DNA of 64,000 bases, from contig JARLJJ010000327.1 of assembly GCA_031291275.1 (NCBI GenBank), positions 1 to 64,000 of the forward strand. Direction: 5' to 3'. The notes under the pieces were generated by a model. It worked only from the letters and a program-made list of their open reading frames with translations. It was not told the DNA's origin and ran no database searches. The stretch's first letter is position 1. Every line of letters starts with the position of its first letter. The position numbers and the translations under genes are program-made. This DNA comes from Formivibrio sp. (GTDB lineage: Bacteria > Pseudomonadota > Gammaproteobacteria > Burkholderiales > Chitinibacteraceae). This document shows, one piece after another, positions 18,628 through 28,115 of this stretch.

Positions 18628-19868
18628 TGCTGCGCACTCATCAGGGCGGTGATGCGTTGCTCTGCCACGGCGCGCTCAAAATGACCATTGCCGAGTGAAA
18701 GTGCCCGGTGATAGTAGTCGGCTGATAGCTTTCCCTGCCCGATGTGATCCAGGCTTACGGCCAGATTGAATGCCAGATCGGCATTGTCTTGATCATGGAC
18801 AAATGCCTGGAAAAACTGCTCTTGCGCTTCATGCCAGCGATTATTGGCGGCGTAATATTGGCCAAGCAACAGAGGCGAGCGATTCCGATCATTGTTCTGT
18901 AATAGCTGCATTTCAGTCGCTGCGGAGAGTGCTTTGGGATTGAGTAGCAGGAGCCCGGTTTGGGCTTCTTGGTCTTGCGGGTTGAGCGCAAGCAAGCGCT
19001 GATACCACTGCATGGATTGGGTGGTTTGACCTTGTCGAGCCGCAATTGCTGCGAGCCCAAGCAGAGCATCACGGTTGTTGGCATCGCTTGCGAGCATGCG
19101 GCGATACTGTTTTTCTGCGCCGATGAGGTCACCGCGTTGCCATGCTTGCCAAGCATTTTGGAGTGGAGCAGGAATCGGGGCTTCATCGATATTGCGTTCT
19201 ATCTTGGGTGAATTTTCAGAAGAGGGCTGTGCTTCGATATATCTTGCTTTATCGTCGGCTGGTGGACGGGATATCTGCTCTGTGAGGGATGTCGTTGCCG
19301 GTGGTAACGGGATGGATATCTGCGCAACGGGAGCGGATGACTGTGTGGATGCCGCTTGATCTCGATTTTCGTTTTCTTTTTGAATGGTCGTAGCGGCGGT
19401 TGAGACGGGACGCTCCGCAGTCTCAACGGCGCGGGTGGTGGTGGGTTCTGCAAAAAAAGGCTGCTGTTGCCACCAGAACCCTGCACCTATTCCCCCCAAG
19501 ATAATGGCACCCGCCGGTATCCACGTACGGAGCAAGTGACGCGGCGATTTTGCGCGCGAAATCGGCAACGTGGGCGCAGCGGCTTGGGCGATGGAATGGC
19601 TGTCTTTCCTCGGATTAGAAACCTGATCCTGCTTTTCAACCTTTATGGCTTCCCCGAAAGGACTATCGGAAAGGAGCCCGCTTTTTTCTTCATGGGCAGC
19701 CAGGTCGCCGGTTGGTATGGGATGTGCCATCGTCGTGTGCAGAGTCGATTCTTGCTGCGAGTTTGGATACGCCTGCGTGGGAAATAGCAGGGTGTCTGGC
19801 ATGCGCGGCGGCACTTCAACGAGTTGCATCTGACCGTCTGTCTTTTTCAGCGCATGCAGCAGATTCAT
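18624..19868 (-). CDS. mshN: TPR-containing pilus biogenesis protein (MshN-like)
   Basis: A 414-residue protein with a cytoplasmic N-terminal region of about 110 residues, one membrane helix (about residues 115-133, PAGAIILGGIGAGFWW), a Ser/Thr/Gln-rich linker, and a C-terminal TPR array (about residues 230-410, including a GDLIGAEKQYRRML repeat). The fold and its place between secretin and ATPase genes match MshN, a probable scaffold that links inner and outer membrane parts. Its ATG overlaps the mshL stop by 4 bp. Confidence 0.82.
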   Translation of the reverse strand: MNLLHALKKTDGQMQLVEVPPRMPDTLLFPTQAYPNSQQESTLHTTMAHPIPTGDLAAHEEKSGLLSDSPFGEAIKVEKQDQVSNPRKDSHSIAQAAAPTLPISRAKSPRHLLRTWIPAGAIILGGIGAGFWWQQQPFFAEPTTTRAVETAERPVSTAATTIQKENENRDQAASTQSSAPVAQISIPLPPATTSLTEQISRPPADDKARYIEAQPSSENSPKIERNIDEAPIPAPLQNAWQAWQRGDLIGAEKQYRRMLASDANNRDALLGLAAIAARQGQTTQSMQWYQRLLALNPQDQEAQTGLLLLNPKALSAATEMQLLQNNDRNRSPLLLGQYYAANNRWHEAQEQFFQAFVHDQDNADLAFNLAVSLDHIGQGKLSADYYHRALSLGNGHFERAVAEQRITALMSAQQ

Positions 19869-21715
19869 GGCTGACTCCGGGAGGGTAAAGGTAAATTACC
19901 GCTGTGAAAGGCCGAGAGTTCCTGGTCTTGGGGCGAGTCGAAGAAATGCTGGTCTGGAATCAATGGCCTGAAATTGGCTAGTTCACTTTCCAGTCCGTTT
20001 TGCCTGATGACAATGGGTTTCAGAAAAATGACCAGCTCTATTTTCTTTACCTTGTCGTCGCGATAGCTGAACAAATCGCCCAGAAATGGGAGACGGGAAA
20101 GCCCTGGCAAACCGTTTCGTTCATTCGATTGTGAATCCTGAATCAGACCGCCCAACACGGCAATTTGCCCGCTGGGAATCTTCAGCGTGGTATCAAATTC
20201 GCGTACTTGCAGGTTGGGAACCAGGCTTTTTACCCCGAGGTTGCCCGTTGCAGAAACAATGGCGACGGCGGGATCTTCCACATAACTGCTGATATTGGTA
20301 ATGGTGGGCCGGACATTCAGCAAGATAGTGCCGGATTCGCTGATCTGCGGTGTGACCTGCATGACCAATCCGACGGGGACCGTATGCAGTTCGCTGGTAT
20401 AGGTACGACTGGTCACTTCCCCCGAATCATTCTTGTCTTCTTCTATTTTCAGGCGGAAATACACCTGTTCATCGACGACCTTCATCACGGCAGTCTGATT
20501 ATTGAGCGCCATGACCTTGGGGCTGGACAGCACCCGGGTGCGGCCGAACTGCTCAAGAAATTTCAGCGTGATGCCGAAGGTGCCATTGTCATAGCTCACC
20601 AAACCCAGTGCACTGCTGCTGAATTGGGCGGCGCTGAGTGCTTGCGCTGCCGACCAGTATCCGCCAGCTGCAGCGCGGGCCCAATCCACGCCGGACTGAT
20701 ATTGGTCTGATAGGGTCACTTCGACCACGGTCGCTTCGATCATCACTTGCCGCTGTGCCGCCGCCTGGATGAAAGACAAGAATTCGGCCACTTTTTGCTG
20801 GAGCCGATGACTGGCGCGTATCGTCAAGGTGCCCGTTTCTGGATGAATGATGACCAGGTTTTTTTCCGGTGGTTCTGGCCTTCTTCCTGCGATGCTCGCT
20901 TGCTTGGATTGAAGTGCCATGGTTTCGGCAGTGGTTTTTTCCGATTGCGCTACGGTCTTTTCGATCTTGGCCAAGCGGTCGGCGATGACCAGTGCGGAGG
21001 CCATGTCGCCGGTACTCATCGCCGGGCGGGCAATCTGGCCCGCCTGCTGTGCCGTATTGATGACGGGTGGACTATTGTCCGGCCGAATATCCAACAGTTC
21101 CTTAAGATTGGTTTCCAGGCGTTTCCAGAATTGATGCTGAATTTCACTTTCAATGGCGGTGTTGGAACTGTTGCTGCTTCCGTAAGGTGAATCGCTGCCA
21201 CTGGTTGCAACCGAGTTGACGATATTCACGGTCGACTTGGTGTTGCGGGCGATGTTGAAATAATCGACGCGATAAGTTTTCAGGTAGGGCGTGTCCGGTT
21301 TGACACTGAGGGTGCCTTCTTCCAATGCCCAGCGGATATCGACTTGCTGAACGATGCGATTCAGGATTTGCGGCAAGGTCTGGTTGATGGCGCTGAGCGT
21401 GACATTGCCGCTGACATCCGGGTGGATGTCGAGATTGATCTTTGCATCGCGAGCCAGGGCAAACAGCAGATCCTTGACCGCCAGATTGCTGACTACGACG
21501 CTGAATGTATCGGTATGCGGGGTGGGGGCAGGCTTGCTGGGTTCTGGCAGCAGGGCTACCGGATCGGGTATGCGATTGTCCGATGACGCGGGGAGGCTAA
21601 GGTGCTGGCTTGCTTGCTGCAGGGGGGCGGGTGCGGAAGAACAGCCCCCGAGAAAAGGGATGAGCAGTAAAAGTCGACAGAATAATTGGACCGATTCCAC
21701 CCGAAACTTTCCCAA
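19865..21715 (-). CDS. mshL: Outer-membrane secretin of the MSHA-like pilus
   Basis: A 616-residue lipoprotein secretin. The signal peptide ends in a lipobox (FLGGC). An N0/STN-like domain covers about residues 70-150 (LLFALARDAKINLDIHPDVSGNV), and the secretin domain lies at about 320-590: VMIEATVVEV, RVLSSPKVMALNNQTA, VPVGLVMQVTPQI and GQIAVLGGLIQDS, ending LPFLGDLFSYRDDKVKK. It forms the pilus exit pore. No ATG is available near the start: the TTG at 21715 gives a basic n-region for the signal peptide, and a GTG at 21700 with GGGAAAG upstream is the alternative. First gene of the nine-gene operon. Confidence 0.9.
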   Translation of the reverse strand: MGKFRVESVQLFCRLLLLIPFLGGCSSAPAPLQQASQHLSLPASSDNRIPDPVALLPEPSKPAPTPHTDTFSVVVSNLAVKDLLFALARDAKINLDIHPDVSGNVTLSAINQTLPQILNRIVQQVDIRWALEEGTLSVKPDTPYLKTYRVDYFNIARNTKSTVNIVNSVATSGSDSPYGSSNSSNTAIESEIQHQFWKRLETNLKELLDIRPDNSPPVINTAQQAGQIARPAMSTGDMASALVIADRLAKIEKTVAQSEKTTAETMALQSKQASIAGRRPEPPEKNLVIIHPETGTLTIRASHRLQQKVAEFLSFIQAAAQRQVMIEATVVEVTLSDQYQSGVDWARAAAGGYWSAAQALSAAQFSSSALGLVSYDNGTFGITLKFLEQFGRTRVLSSPKVMALNNQTAVMKVVDEQVYFRLKIEEDKNDSGEVTSRTYTSELHTVPVGLVMQVTPQISESGTILLNVRPTITNISSYVEDPAVAIVSATGNLGVKSLVPNLQVREFDTTLKIPSGQIAVLGGLIQDSQSNERNGLPGLSRLPFLGDLFSYRDDKVKKIELVIFLKPIVIRQNGLESELANFRPLIPDQHFFDSPQDQELSAFHSGNLPLPSRSQP

Positions 21716-21719
21716 GAAA

Positions 21720-21743
21720 GTGTAATTTTTGAAAAATTAACAC
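21720..21743 (-). promoter_or_regulatory. AT-rich inverted repeat just upstream of mshL
   Basis: TAATTTTT-G-AAAAATTA is a perfect 8-bp inverted repeat inside a wider imperfect palindrome (GTGT...ACAC). It lies in the 76-bp AT-rich gap between rsmB and mshL, directly before the mshL start. It could be an operator or an RNA hairpin near the ribosome-binding site. No protein can be assigned. Confidence 0.35.
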
Positions 21744-21791
21744 ATTTCTTGGAAATTGTTTCTGGAAAATTATTTATTTTGTATTTTAAAG

Positions 21792-23048
21792 TTATTTTAG
21801 AGTCAGCAATGCTGCAAAGAATCCATCGGTGCCATGCTTTTGTGGCGAAAGTTTAAGGTAGGGGCCTTCAAGCAGGGTGGCGATATTTTCCGGCATTTGT
21901 TCGCGCGCATCACACAGGCTGAACTCGGGATGAGCGGCAAGAAAGGCATCGACAATGGCTTCGTTCTCCTCATGTAACAGGCTACAGGTGGCGTAAACCA
22001 GGCGGCCTCCCGATTTGGTCAGGCGCGAGGCGGATGCCAGAATGCTGGCTTGCTTGATGTTGAGTTCTGCCACACCTGCCGCAGTCTGACGGTATTTCAA
22101 ATCCGGATTACGGCGCAAGGTTCCCAATCCAGAACAAGGAGCATCGACCAGGACGACATCCATCTTGCCAGCGAGGCGCTTGATTTTTTGATCGTTTTCC
22201 GAGGCAATCAACTGTGGTTGTACATTGGATAAGCCAGACCGCGCCAGCCGTGGCTTGAGGTTGGCCAGACGTTTTTCCGAGACATCAAAGGCATACAGCC
22301 GACCGGATGACTGCATCATCGCGCCCAGCAACATGGTCTTGCCGCCTGCTCCGGCGCAGAAATCGGTCACCATCTGGCCGCGTTTCGGATTCGCCAGCAG
22401 GCCCAGCAACTGGCTGCCTTCATCCTGCACTTCGATCACGCCTTCCTCGAAGACCTTGGTCTTGTTGATCGGCGGTTTGCCCACCACGCGCAATCCCCAG
22501 GGAGACAGGGGGGTGGGTTCCGCATCGACACCGGCAGCAGACAGTCGGTCGATGATTTCATCCCGGTCGCGGGCTTTGAGTGTATTTACGCGCAAGTCTA
22601 GCGGCGCGGAGAGCAGCAGGGAGCGTCCAAGTGCCAGTAGTTCTTCTTCGCTGGTGCCGCTGGCGAGCAGGGAATCCGCCACCCATTGTGGCAGGGCGGC
22701 GCGAACGGCAAGCGGTGCATCTTTCAATGATTTGGCTTTCAGCGTGCTGGCGTATTTGCGGTCGTCCTCGCTGAAAATCGGCGGTAACTCGCGCAGGTTG
22801 CGCTTCTCGATGCCAACGTACCAGGCCAGCAATATCTGGCGCGGATTGGGCATCTCACCCACCAGCCATTCGATTTGCGGCAGGTGGCGCAAAATGCCAA
22901 ATACGGTTTCCGCGACAAAATGCCGATCATGGCTACCCAAATTACGGTTATCACGGAAATGGCGCGAGATCACGCCATCTGCCGGGCTGGTAAAGCTTAG
23001 CGTCGAGGCCAGAACGTCAAGGATGGCGGAAAATTGCAGTTGATTCAT
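21792..23048 (-). CDS. rsmB: RsmB/NOP family 16S rRNA (cytosine-C5) methyltransferase
   Basis: A 418-residue SAM-dependent m5C RNA methyltransferase. The SAM loop is DFCAGAGGKTMLLG, motif IV is VDAPCSGLGTLRRNPD, and the catalytic Cys motif is YATCSLLHEEN. The N-terminal 150 residues form the NusB-like/RNA-binding extension. It probably methylates a cytosine of 16S rRNA; whether it is the exact orthologue of E. coli RsmB (C967) or a related NOP-family enzyme is not certain. It is separated from the DUF3108 gene upstream by 67 bp and precedes the msh operon. Confidence 0.88.
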   Translation of the reverse strand: MNQLQFSAILDVLASTLSFTSPADGVISRHFRDNRNLGSHDRHFVAETVFGILRHLPQIEWLVGEMPNPRQILLAWYVGIEKRNLRELPPIFSEDDRKYASTLKAKSLKDAPLAVRAALPQWVADSLLASGTSEEELLALGRSLLLSAPLDLRVNTLKARDRDEIIDRLSAAGVDAEPTPLSPWGLRVVGKPPINKTKVFEEGVIEVQDEGSQLLGLLANPKRGQMVTDFCAGAGGKTMLLGAMMQSSGRLYAFDVSEKRLANLKPRLARSGLSNVQPQLIASENDQKIKRLAGKMDVVLVDAPCSGLGTLRRNPDLKYRQTAAGVAELNIKQASILASASRLTKSGGRLVYATCSLLHEENEAIVDAFLAAHPEFSLCDAREQMPENIATLLEGPYLKLSPQKHGTDGFFAALLTLK

Positions 23049-23115
23049 GGTGTTCCTGCTTATATTGGTGCGGGTAATTCCCGTAATTGTATTTGCTTTA
23101 GGCCTTGGCCCAATA

Positions 23116-24249
23116 TTATTTGTTGCCGCGCTCGCCAGGAAGCTTGTTGCTCTGCGGTTTGATCCATTCCAGAACCGTCTTGCCGTCGATGCTGATTTGA
23201 TTGGCCCAGATATCCAGGCTGAGATCCTTTCCCAGAGTGATCGTCATGCGTACCGGGATATTGTTCCACTCGGGTGCCAGCCAGAAATCCACCTGTCGGT
23301 CGTCCCACTTTCCGCGCAGTAACAAGGCGTTAATTTCTTTTTGTCCCAGGCGCAACTTGGCTTCCCCGGCAAGACTCAGTTGAGCATTCTCGTATTTGCG
23401 TCGACCAGAGAAGATCGAAAATGTCTGCTCGGCTTGATCTCCACCGATCAGGCTAATATTGAAAGCCGTGGAGAAAATGTCCTGATCTCCCGTGGCGATG
23501 GTTTCAATTTTGCGTTTGCCCGGTTCGCCCACTTCGGCCGTGAGTGCATTCCAGTCAAAGTCGACTTGATAATACGGGTCCGGCTTGCCATTGCGGTATT
23601 CCACAAAGCGCTCCGGGATCAGACCTTTGTTATTGACCTTTCCACTACTGTGAAATAGGCGTGAAGTGCCCAGAAAGCCTACTTCCAGGCGTAAATCATA
23701 GTGCCCGTTGACTACCTTCCAGCTCATTTGCGCTGGAATGATGCCGTAGACATAGGTCACTTTCAGGTCGTTGGGAAAACGTGCCCGTTCTTGCTCGGCT
23801 TGTCGATTCTGCGGGCGGCTGGCGTTTGTCGGAAGACTGGCCGCGGCGCTAGCAAGGGCTTCCGGCTGACTTGCCACCAGCGTTGGCGCTATTCCAGTCA
23901 CGATCACCGGCGTGTTCACGCTGATGGCGGGCGGAGCGGAGGCAATCACGATGGGGCGTGGTTTGGCCGGTTTGCGTACCGGTTTATGAACAACTTTGGT
24001 TTGAGGCTGCTTGTGCAGGTAAACCAGTAGCGTGTCCGGCGGTTTGATGCCCGCTAGTGCCGATGGAGTCTCCTCTTCTAGTGACAATGCCTTGAGTTTC
24101 CGGGTTGGTTTTTTCAACTCGGTTTGTTCAAACACGGGCTTGGTCAGCCAGGCATAGATTTCCTCGCTGAAAATACTGATGACATGTAGCAGTAGCGAAA
24201 GGATAAACGCGCCCCAAAGGGTGCGGCGCAGCCAAGGGCGAAGCGGCAT
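23116..24249 (-). CDS. DUF3108 domain protein with N-terminal membrane anchor
   Basis: A 377-residue protein. Residues about 10-30 form a membrane helix (LWGAFILSLLLHVISIF), followed by a Pro/Ala-rich linker with a TonB-like Pro-Lys-Arg pattern (VHKPVRKPAKPRP), then a beta-rich periplasmic DUF3108 domain (about residues 170-370, VTYVYGIIPAQMSWKVVNGHYDL). The biochemical role is unknown. It is 2 bp from purN, as often in betaproteobacteria. Confidence 0.82.
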   Translation of the reverse strand: MPLRPWLRRTLWGAFILSLLLHVISIFSEEIYAWLTKPVFEQTELKKPTRKLKALSLEEETPSALAGIKPPDTLLVYLHKQPQTKVVHKPVRKPAKPRPIVIASAPPAISVNTPVIVTGIAPTLVASQPEALASAAASLPTNASRPQNRQAEQERARFPNDLKVTYVYGIIPAQMSWKVVNGHYDLRLEVGFLGTSRLFHSSGKVNNKGLIPERFVEYRNGKPDPYYQVDFDWNALTAEVGEPGKRKIETIATGDQDIFSTAFNISLIGGDQAEQTFSIFSGRRKYENAQLSLAGEAKLRLGQKEINALLLRGKWDDRQVDFWLAPEWNNIPVRMTITLGKDLSLDIWANQISIDGKTVLEWIKPQSNKLPGERGNK

Positions 24250-24251
24250 GG

Positions 24252-24887
24252 TCAGTTGATCGGTGCGCGCAGTGCACCATGCGAAGGTAATGCGCCACTG
24301 AGTTCAACCCGGCCATCTATTTGTTTCAGTCGGCCTTCGATGAACCAACGAACCGCTTGTGGATAAATGACATGTTCTTGCTCAAGAATACGTGTCGCCA
24401 AGCTTTCCGGCGTGTCGTTATCACCTACCGCTACCGCAGCCTGGGCAATGATCGGACCATGGTCGAGCTCGGGCGTGACGAAATGCACGGTGCATCCGGT
24501 TATTTTTACCCCGGCTTCCAGCGCCCGTGCGTGGGTATTCAGGCCGCTGAATGCCGGCAGCAGTGATGGATGGATATTGATCATCCTGCCCGCATAATGT
24601 GCAACAAAGCCATCCGTGAGGATGCGCATATAGCCTGCCAGTACCACCAGGTCCGGTTGGTAACGGTCGATGGTTTGTGCCAGCGCGTCATCGAAGGCCG
24701 TGCGGTCGGCAAAAGTCTTGTGATCGAGTGCGATGCTGTCGATGCCACGTGCCTGGGCCCAAGCGAGTCCCATAGCGTCTGGACGGTTGGAGATAATTGC
24801 CGCCACACACGCGCCAGGAATTCCAGCTTCGACGATGGCTTGCATATTGCTGCCTCGACCGGAAATCAGGATGACGATGTTTTTCAT
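24252..24887 (-). CDS. purN: Phosphoribosylglycinamide formyltransferase
   Basis: A 211-residue GAR transformylase that uses 10-formyltetrahydrofolate in purine synthesis. Signature segments are VILISGRGSNMQAI at the start, MINIHPSLLPAF with the catalytic Asn/His, and CTVHFVTPELDHGPII with the catalytic Asp. Length is normal. purM lies 92 bp upstream on the same strand, so the two consecutive purine steps are adjacent. Confidence 0.96.
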   Translation of the reverse strand: MKNIVILISGRGSNMQAIVEAGIPGACVAAIISNRPDAMGLAWAQARGIDSIALDHKTFADRTAFDDALAQTIDRYQPDLVVLAGYMRILTDGFVAHYAGRMINIHPSLLPAFSGLNTHARALEAGVKITGCTVHFVTPELDHGPIIAQAAVAVGDNDTPESLATRILEQEHVIYPQAVRWFIEGRLKQIDGRVELSGALPSHGALRAPIN

Positions 24888-24892
24888 TCGAC

Positions 24893-24978
24893 CGTGAGGA
24901 GTTAGGGGTGGAGGAGTCAGGAGTCAGAAGGAAAAGCGCTGGGGCGGTGGTTTTCACCTCACCCCTCGCGCTTCACTC
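24893..24978. repeat. Low-complexity GAGGAGT-type inverted repeat between purM and purN
   Basis: The purM-purN gap holds short direct repeats of GAGGAGT/CAGGAGT on one side and a reverse-complement tract (CACCTCACCCCTC...CACTCCTTAC) on the other. The arms form an imperfect inverted repeat around a TTTTC centre. Such GTGAGG-type tracts are common intergenic elements in betaproteobacteria. It may act as an RNA stem between the two purine genes. Confidence 0.5.
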
Positions 24979-24979
24979 C

Positions 24980-26017
24980 TTACGCTACTTGCGTCTGGTG
25001 CTCGTCGCCTACTCGTGCGCGAATTGCGCCCAAGGTGTAAACCGTTTCGCCTTCGGCTTGCAACAGTGCCGTGGTTTGCGCCGCGTGTTCGGCGGCAACA
25101 ATCACCACCATGCCGATGCCGCAGTTGAAGGTGCGATACATTTCACGCGGTGCTACGCCGCCTTTTTCCTGCAGCCACTGGAACAGCTTGGGCATGGGCC
25201 AGCTCTTGGCATCGATCTGGGCCACGGTGTTTTCCGGCAACACGCGCGGGACGTTCTCGGAGATGCCGCCGCCGGTAATGTGTGCCATGCCTTTGACCGG
25301 CAGGGTTTGCATCAGTTTCAGCAACGGTTTCACATAGATGCGGGTCGGGGCCATCACCACGTCGGCGAGCGACTTGCCGTTCTCGAATTCTGCGGTGTAG
25401 TCGGCTTCGGCCAGATGCAAAATCTTGCGTACCAGCGAATAACCGTTCGAATGTGCACCGTTGGAGGCGAGTCCCAACACCACGTCACCCGGCTGGATGG
25501 TCTTGCCGGTGATGATCTGCGCTTTTTCCACCACGCCGACGGCGAAGCCGGCCAGGTCATATTCTCCTACCGGATACATGCCGGGCATTTCGGCGGTTTC
25601 GCCGCCGATCAAGGCACAGCCGGCCTGCTCGCAACCGGCGGCAATGCCCTTGATCACTTCGGTTGCGGCCGGCACGTCGAGCTTGCCGCAGGCAAAGTAA
25701 TCGAGGAAGAACAGCGGTTCGGCGCCTTGCACCAGGATATCGTTCACACTCATGGCGACGAGATCGATGCCGACGGTGTCGTGCCGATTCAGTTCAAAAG
25801 CCAGCTTGAGCTTGGTGCCGACGCCATCGGTGCCGGATACCAGGACCGGTTCTTTGTACTTCTTGGAGATCTCCACCATCGCGCCAAAACCGCCGAGTCC
25901 GCCCAGGACTTCCGGGCGCATCGTGCGCTTGGCAAAGGGCTTAATGTTCTCGACCAGTTGGTCGCCTGCGTCAATGTCGACACCGGCATCACGGTAGGAG
26001 AGGTTAGGGGTGGTCAT
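24980..26017 (-). CDS. purM: Phosphoribosylformylglycinamidine cyclo-ligase (AIR synthetase)
   Basis: A 345-residue ATP-dependent enzyme that makes aminoimidazole ribotide. It shows the family order: [81 protein letters not shown] and NCGIGMVV. The ATG at 26017 has GAGGAA upstream and gives exactly the usual length; the track ORF adds 21 spurious residues. Divergent from the permease gene. Confidence 0.96.
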   Translation of the reverse strand: MTTPNLSYRDAGVDIDAGDQLVENIKPFAKRTMRPEVLGGLGGFGAMVEISKKYKEPVLVSGTDGVGTKLKLAFELNRHDTVGIDLVAMSVNDILVQGAEPLFFLDYFACGKLDVPAATEVIKGIAAGCEQAGCALIGGETAEMPGMYPVGEYDLAGFAVGVVEKAQIITGKTIQPGDVVLGLASNGAHSNGYSLVRKILHLAEADYTAEFENGKSLADVVMAPTRIYVKPLLKLMQTLPVKGMAHITGGGISENVPRVLPENTVAQIDAKSWPMPKLFQWLQEKGGVAPREMYRTFNCGIGMVVIVAAEHAAQTTALLQAEGETVYTLGAIRARVGDEHQTQVA

Positions 26018-26115
26018 GTTGTTCCTCGGTGCGGGTTGGCCGGATGCGCCAGAGCAGGGCGAATGCGTTAGAATCAGCACATCCTTGAAAAACCGAGATT
26101 TTACCGCATCCCGCT

Positions 26116-27231
26116 ATGAAACGCCCACTCGCCCGACGCTCGTCTTCTTCCGCATGGTGGGCAGTCCTTGCATTTGTTTTTTTGCTGGGCTGGCTTGGCT
26201 ACGCTTTGTTGCCGATTTTGACGCCTTTTGTGGCGGCAATTTTATTGACATATATCTGCCTGCCCGCACAAAAATGGCTGACCCGTCATCGTATTAGCCC
26301 AGACTTTGCTGCGATTTTGGTCATGCTCGGCCTCTCAATGCTGGCTGGTGCTTTTCTGCTGGTATTGCTGCCCATGTTGTTCCTGCAAATGCAGGCGCTC
26401 TATGGCGGGTTGGGAAAGTTGTTTGCATTGGCGCAATCGAGTTGGTTGCCACAGTTGCAAGCCAGACTGGGTGTGAATATCCCTTTTGATCTGGAGCACT
26501 TGCGGAGTTGGCTGGCTGCAAACAGTGACAGTCTGCGTACCGTCGTGCCCGAAATTCTTAAAGGCTTGGGCAGCAAGGGAATGGCCATTGTGCAGATTAT
26601 CGCCAATGTGGTGCTGACCCCGGTGGTGTTCTTTTATTTCCTGCGCGATGCGAACGATATCGCACCGCGGCTGTTGCAATTCTCCCCGCGCCGTTATGTG
26701 CATGGCATATCTGCCTTATTGGACGATATCGACAGCGTGTTGGGCGAATTCCTGCGCGGTGAACTCACGGTCATGTTGGTGATGAGTGTGATCTACTCCG
26801 GTGGGCTGTGGATGATCGGCCTGGATGCTGCGTTGCCAGTGGGGCTGATCTCCGGGATGCTCACGTTTATTCCCTATGTAGGCGCCACCATCGGCTTGTT
26901 GCTGGGTGCGCTGACTGCCTTTACCCAGTATGGCAACGTGTTCGATCTCTGGCCCACCATGCTGGTCTTCCTGGTGGGTCAAACATTGGAATCAAACTTT
27001 ATTACGCCGAAGCTGGTCGGCAAACGGATTGGCTTGCATCCGGTGGCGGTGATCTTTGCTTTGATGGCATTCGGGCAGCTATTTGGCTTTATCGGTGTTC
27101 TGCTGGCATTGCCCATGGCCGCTATTCTATATGTTGGATTGAAACACCTGATTCACTACTACCATGCCACGCGCTTTTATCGGCAAGGCGAGCATAAGCC
27201 GCCGGTTGAAAAGAACGAGGATTCAGTTTGA
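26116..27231 (+). CDS. AI-2E family transporter / PerM-type permease
   Basis: A 371-residue polytopic membrane protein with about eight hydrophobic segments. The family signature is the C-terminal cluster GMLTFIPYVGATIG, then LVGQTLESNFITPKLVGKRIGLHP and GFIGVLLALPMAAIL. Members transport small molecules such as autoinducer-2 or act as ion/proton antiporters; the substrate here is unknown. Its position between purM and hda is a conserved betaproteobacterial neighbourhood. Its stop overlaps the hda start. Confidence 0.88.
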   Translation: MKRPLARRSSSSAWWAVLAFVFLLGWLGYALLPILTPFVAAILLTYICLPAQKWLTRHRISPDFAAILVMLGLSMLAGAFLLVLLPMLFLQMQALYGGLGKLFALAQSSWLPQLQARLGVNIPFDLEHLRSWLAANSDSLRTVVPEILKGLGSKGMAIVQIIANVVLTPVVFFYFLRDANDIAPRLLQFSPRRYVHGISALLDDIDSVLGEFLRGELTVMLVMSVIYSGGLWMIGLDAALPVGLISGMLTFIPYVGATIGLLLGALTAFTQYGNVFDLWPTMLVFLVGQTLESNFITPKLVGKRIGLHPVAVIFALMAFGQLFGFIGVLLALPMAAILYVGLKHLIHYYHATRFYRQGEHKPPVEKNEDSV

Positions 27232-27890
27232 AGCAACTGGTCCTTGATCTTGCGTTGCCGGCGCCCGAGCCATTCAGTGACTTTGCGCCGGGCGAAAACG
27301 CAGAGTTGCTATTCCAGCTTGGAGAGTGGGCGGGTGCCGCATCGCATGCACGATTCGTCTATCTGTGGGGCGAGACCGGTGTAGGGAAAAGTCACCTCCT
27401 CGCTGCGGCAGCACGACGCGGCTCGGCATGCTTGGTGGATGCGGCGCAGGCACCCTTGCCTGAAGATGTTCCGGCCAATGGCCTGCTGGCGGTGGATAAC
27501 GTCGAGCAACTGGATCGTGCCGGACAGGAAACCCTTTTTGCGCATTTCAATACCTTGCGTGCCGGTGGCGGCGGCTTGCTGGCCAGCGGCCCCTTGCCGC
27601 CGATGCTTTTGTCACTCTTGCCGGATCTGGCCACTCGGCTGGGCTGGGGGCTGGTATACCAACTTAAACCGTTATCCGATGCCGACAAAACGATTGCCTT
27701 GCAACGCCATGCCCGGCAGCTCGGGTTCGAGCTCGCTGGCGAGCAGGCCGAGTATTTGTTGCGTCATGCGCCACGTGATCTGGCCAGTCTGTACCGCCTG
27801 TTGGCAGAGGCCAATGAATTGGCGTTGTCGCGTCAGAAAGCGGTTACGTCTAGCCTTTTACGAGAAATCCTGCACCCGCGCGCGGCATAA
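27228..27890 (+). CDS. hda: DnaA regulatory inactivator Hda
   Basis: A 220-residue AAA+ protein homologous to the ATPase part of DnaA but without the DNA-binding domain. The N-terminus carries a clamp-binding-like QLVLDLALP. Walker A is WGETGVGKSHLL and a Walker B-like LLAVDNVEQLD follows. Together with the DNA-loaded beta clamp, Hda stimulates DnaA-ATP hydrolysis to prevent re-initiation. The start is TTG at 27228, overlapping the permease stop (TTGA), with GAGG about 8 bp upstream. Length matches the betaproteobacterial family. Confidence 0.9.
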   Translation: MKQLVLDLALPAPEPFSDFAPGENAELLFQLGEWAGAASHARFVYLWGETGVGKSHLLAAAARRGSACLVDAAQAPLPEDVPANGLLAVDNVEQLDRAGQETLFAHFNTLRAGGGGLLASGPLPPMLLSLLPDLATRLGWGLVYQLKPLSDADKTIALQRHARQLGFELAGEQAEYLLRHAPRDLASLYRLLAEANELALSRQKAVTSSLLREILHPRAA

Positions 27891-28021
27891 AAGGCCGTAC
27901 GCTCGCATGGGCCTGATTAGATGGCAAACCTCGCTTGCGACGCAAGGTATCTCCTCAGTGCGGGGACGGAAGGGATGGGAATAAAACAAGAAGGATGAGG
28001 AATCAAACCGTTGCATGAATT

Positions 28022-28040
28022 GTCCCGGCTTGGCCGGGAC
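28022..28040. terminator. GC-rich hairpin in the hda-pilin gap
   Basis: GTCCCGGC-TTG-GCCGGGAC forms an 8-bp perfect stem with a 3-base loop between the convergent hda and pilin genes. No strong U-tract follows on either strand, so it is a weak intrinsic terminator or mRNA 3'-end stabiliser. Confidence 0.45.
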
Positions 28041-28074
28041 TTGAAAAGCTTGCATACCACTTTGTTTGCAGTCA

Positions 28075-28094
28075 GGCCCGCGCAGCGGCGGGCC
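28075..28094 (-). terminator. Hairpin directly downstream of the separate pilin gene
   Basis: GGCCCGC and GCGGGCC pair over a 6-base loop, about 20 bp after the pilin stop. It lacks a U-tract. It probably protects or ends the pilin message. Confidence 0.4.
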
Positions 28095-28115
28095 GCATGA
28101 ACAGTTCGCATTCGC

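Noticed and set aside
24908-26071. 387-codon plus-strand ORF
   Set aside because: Antisense shadow of purM.
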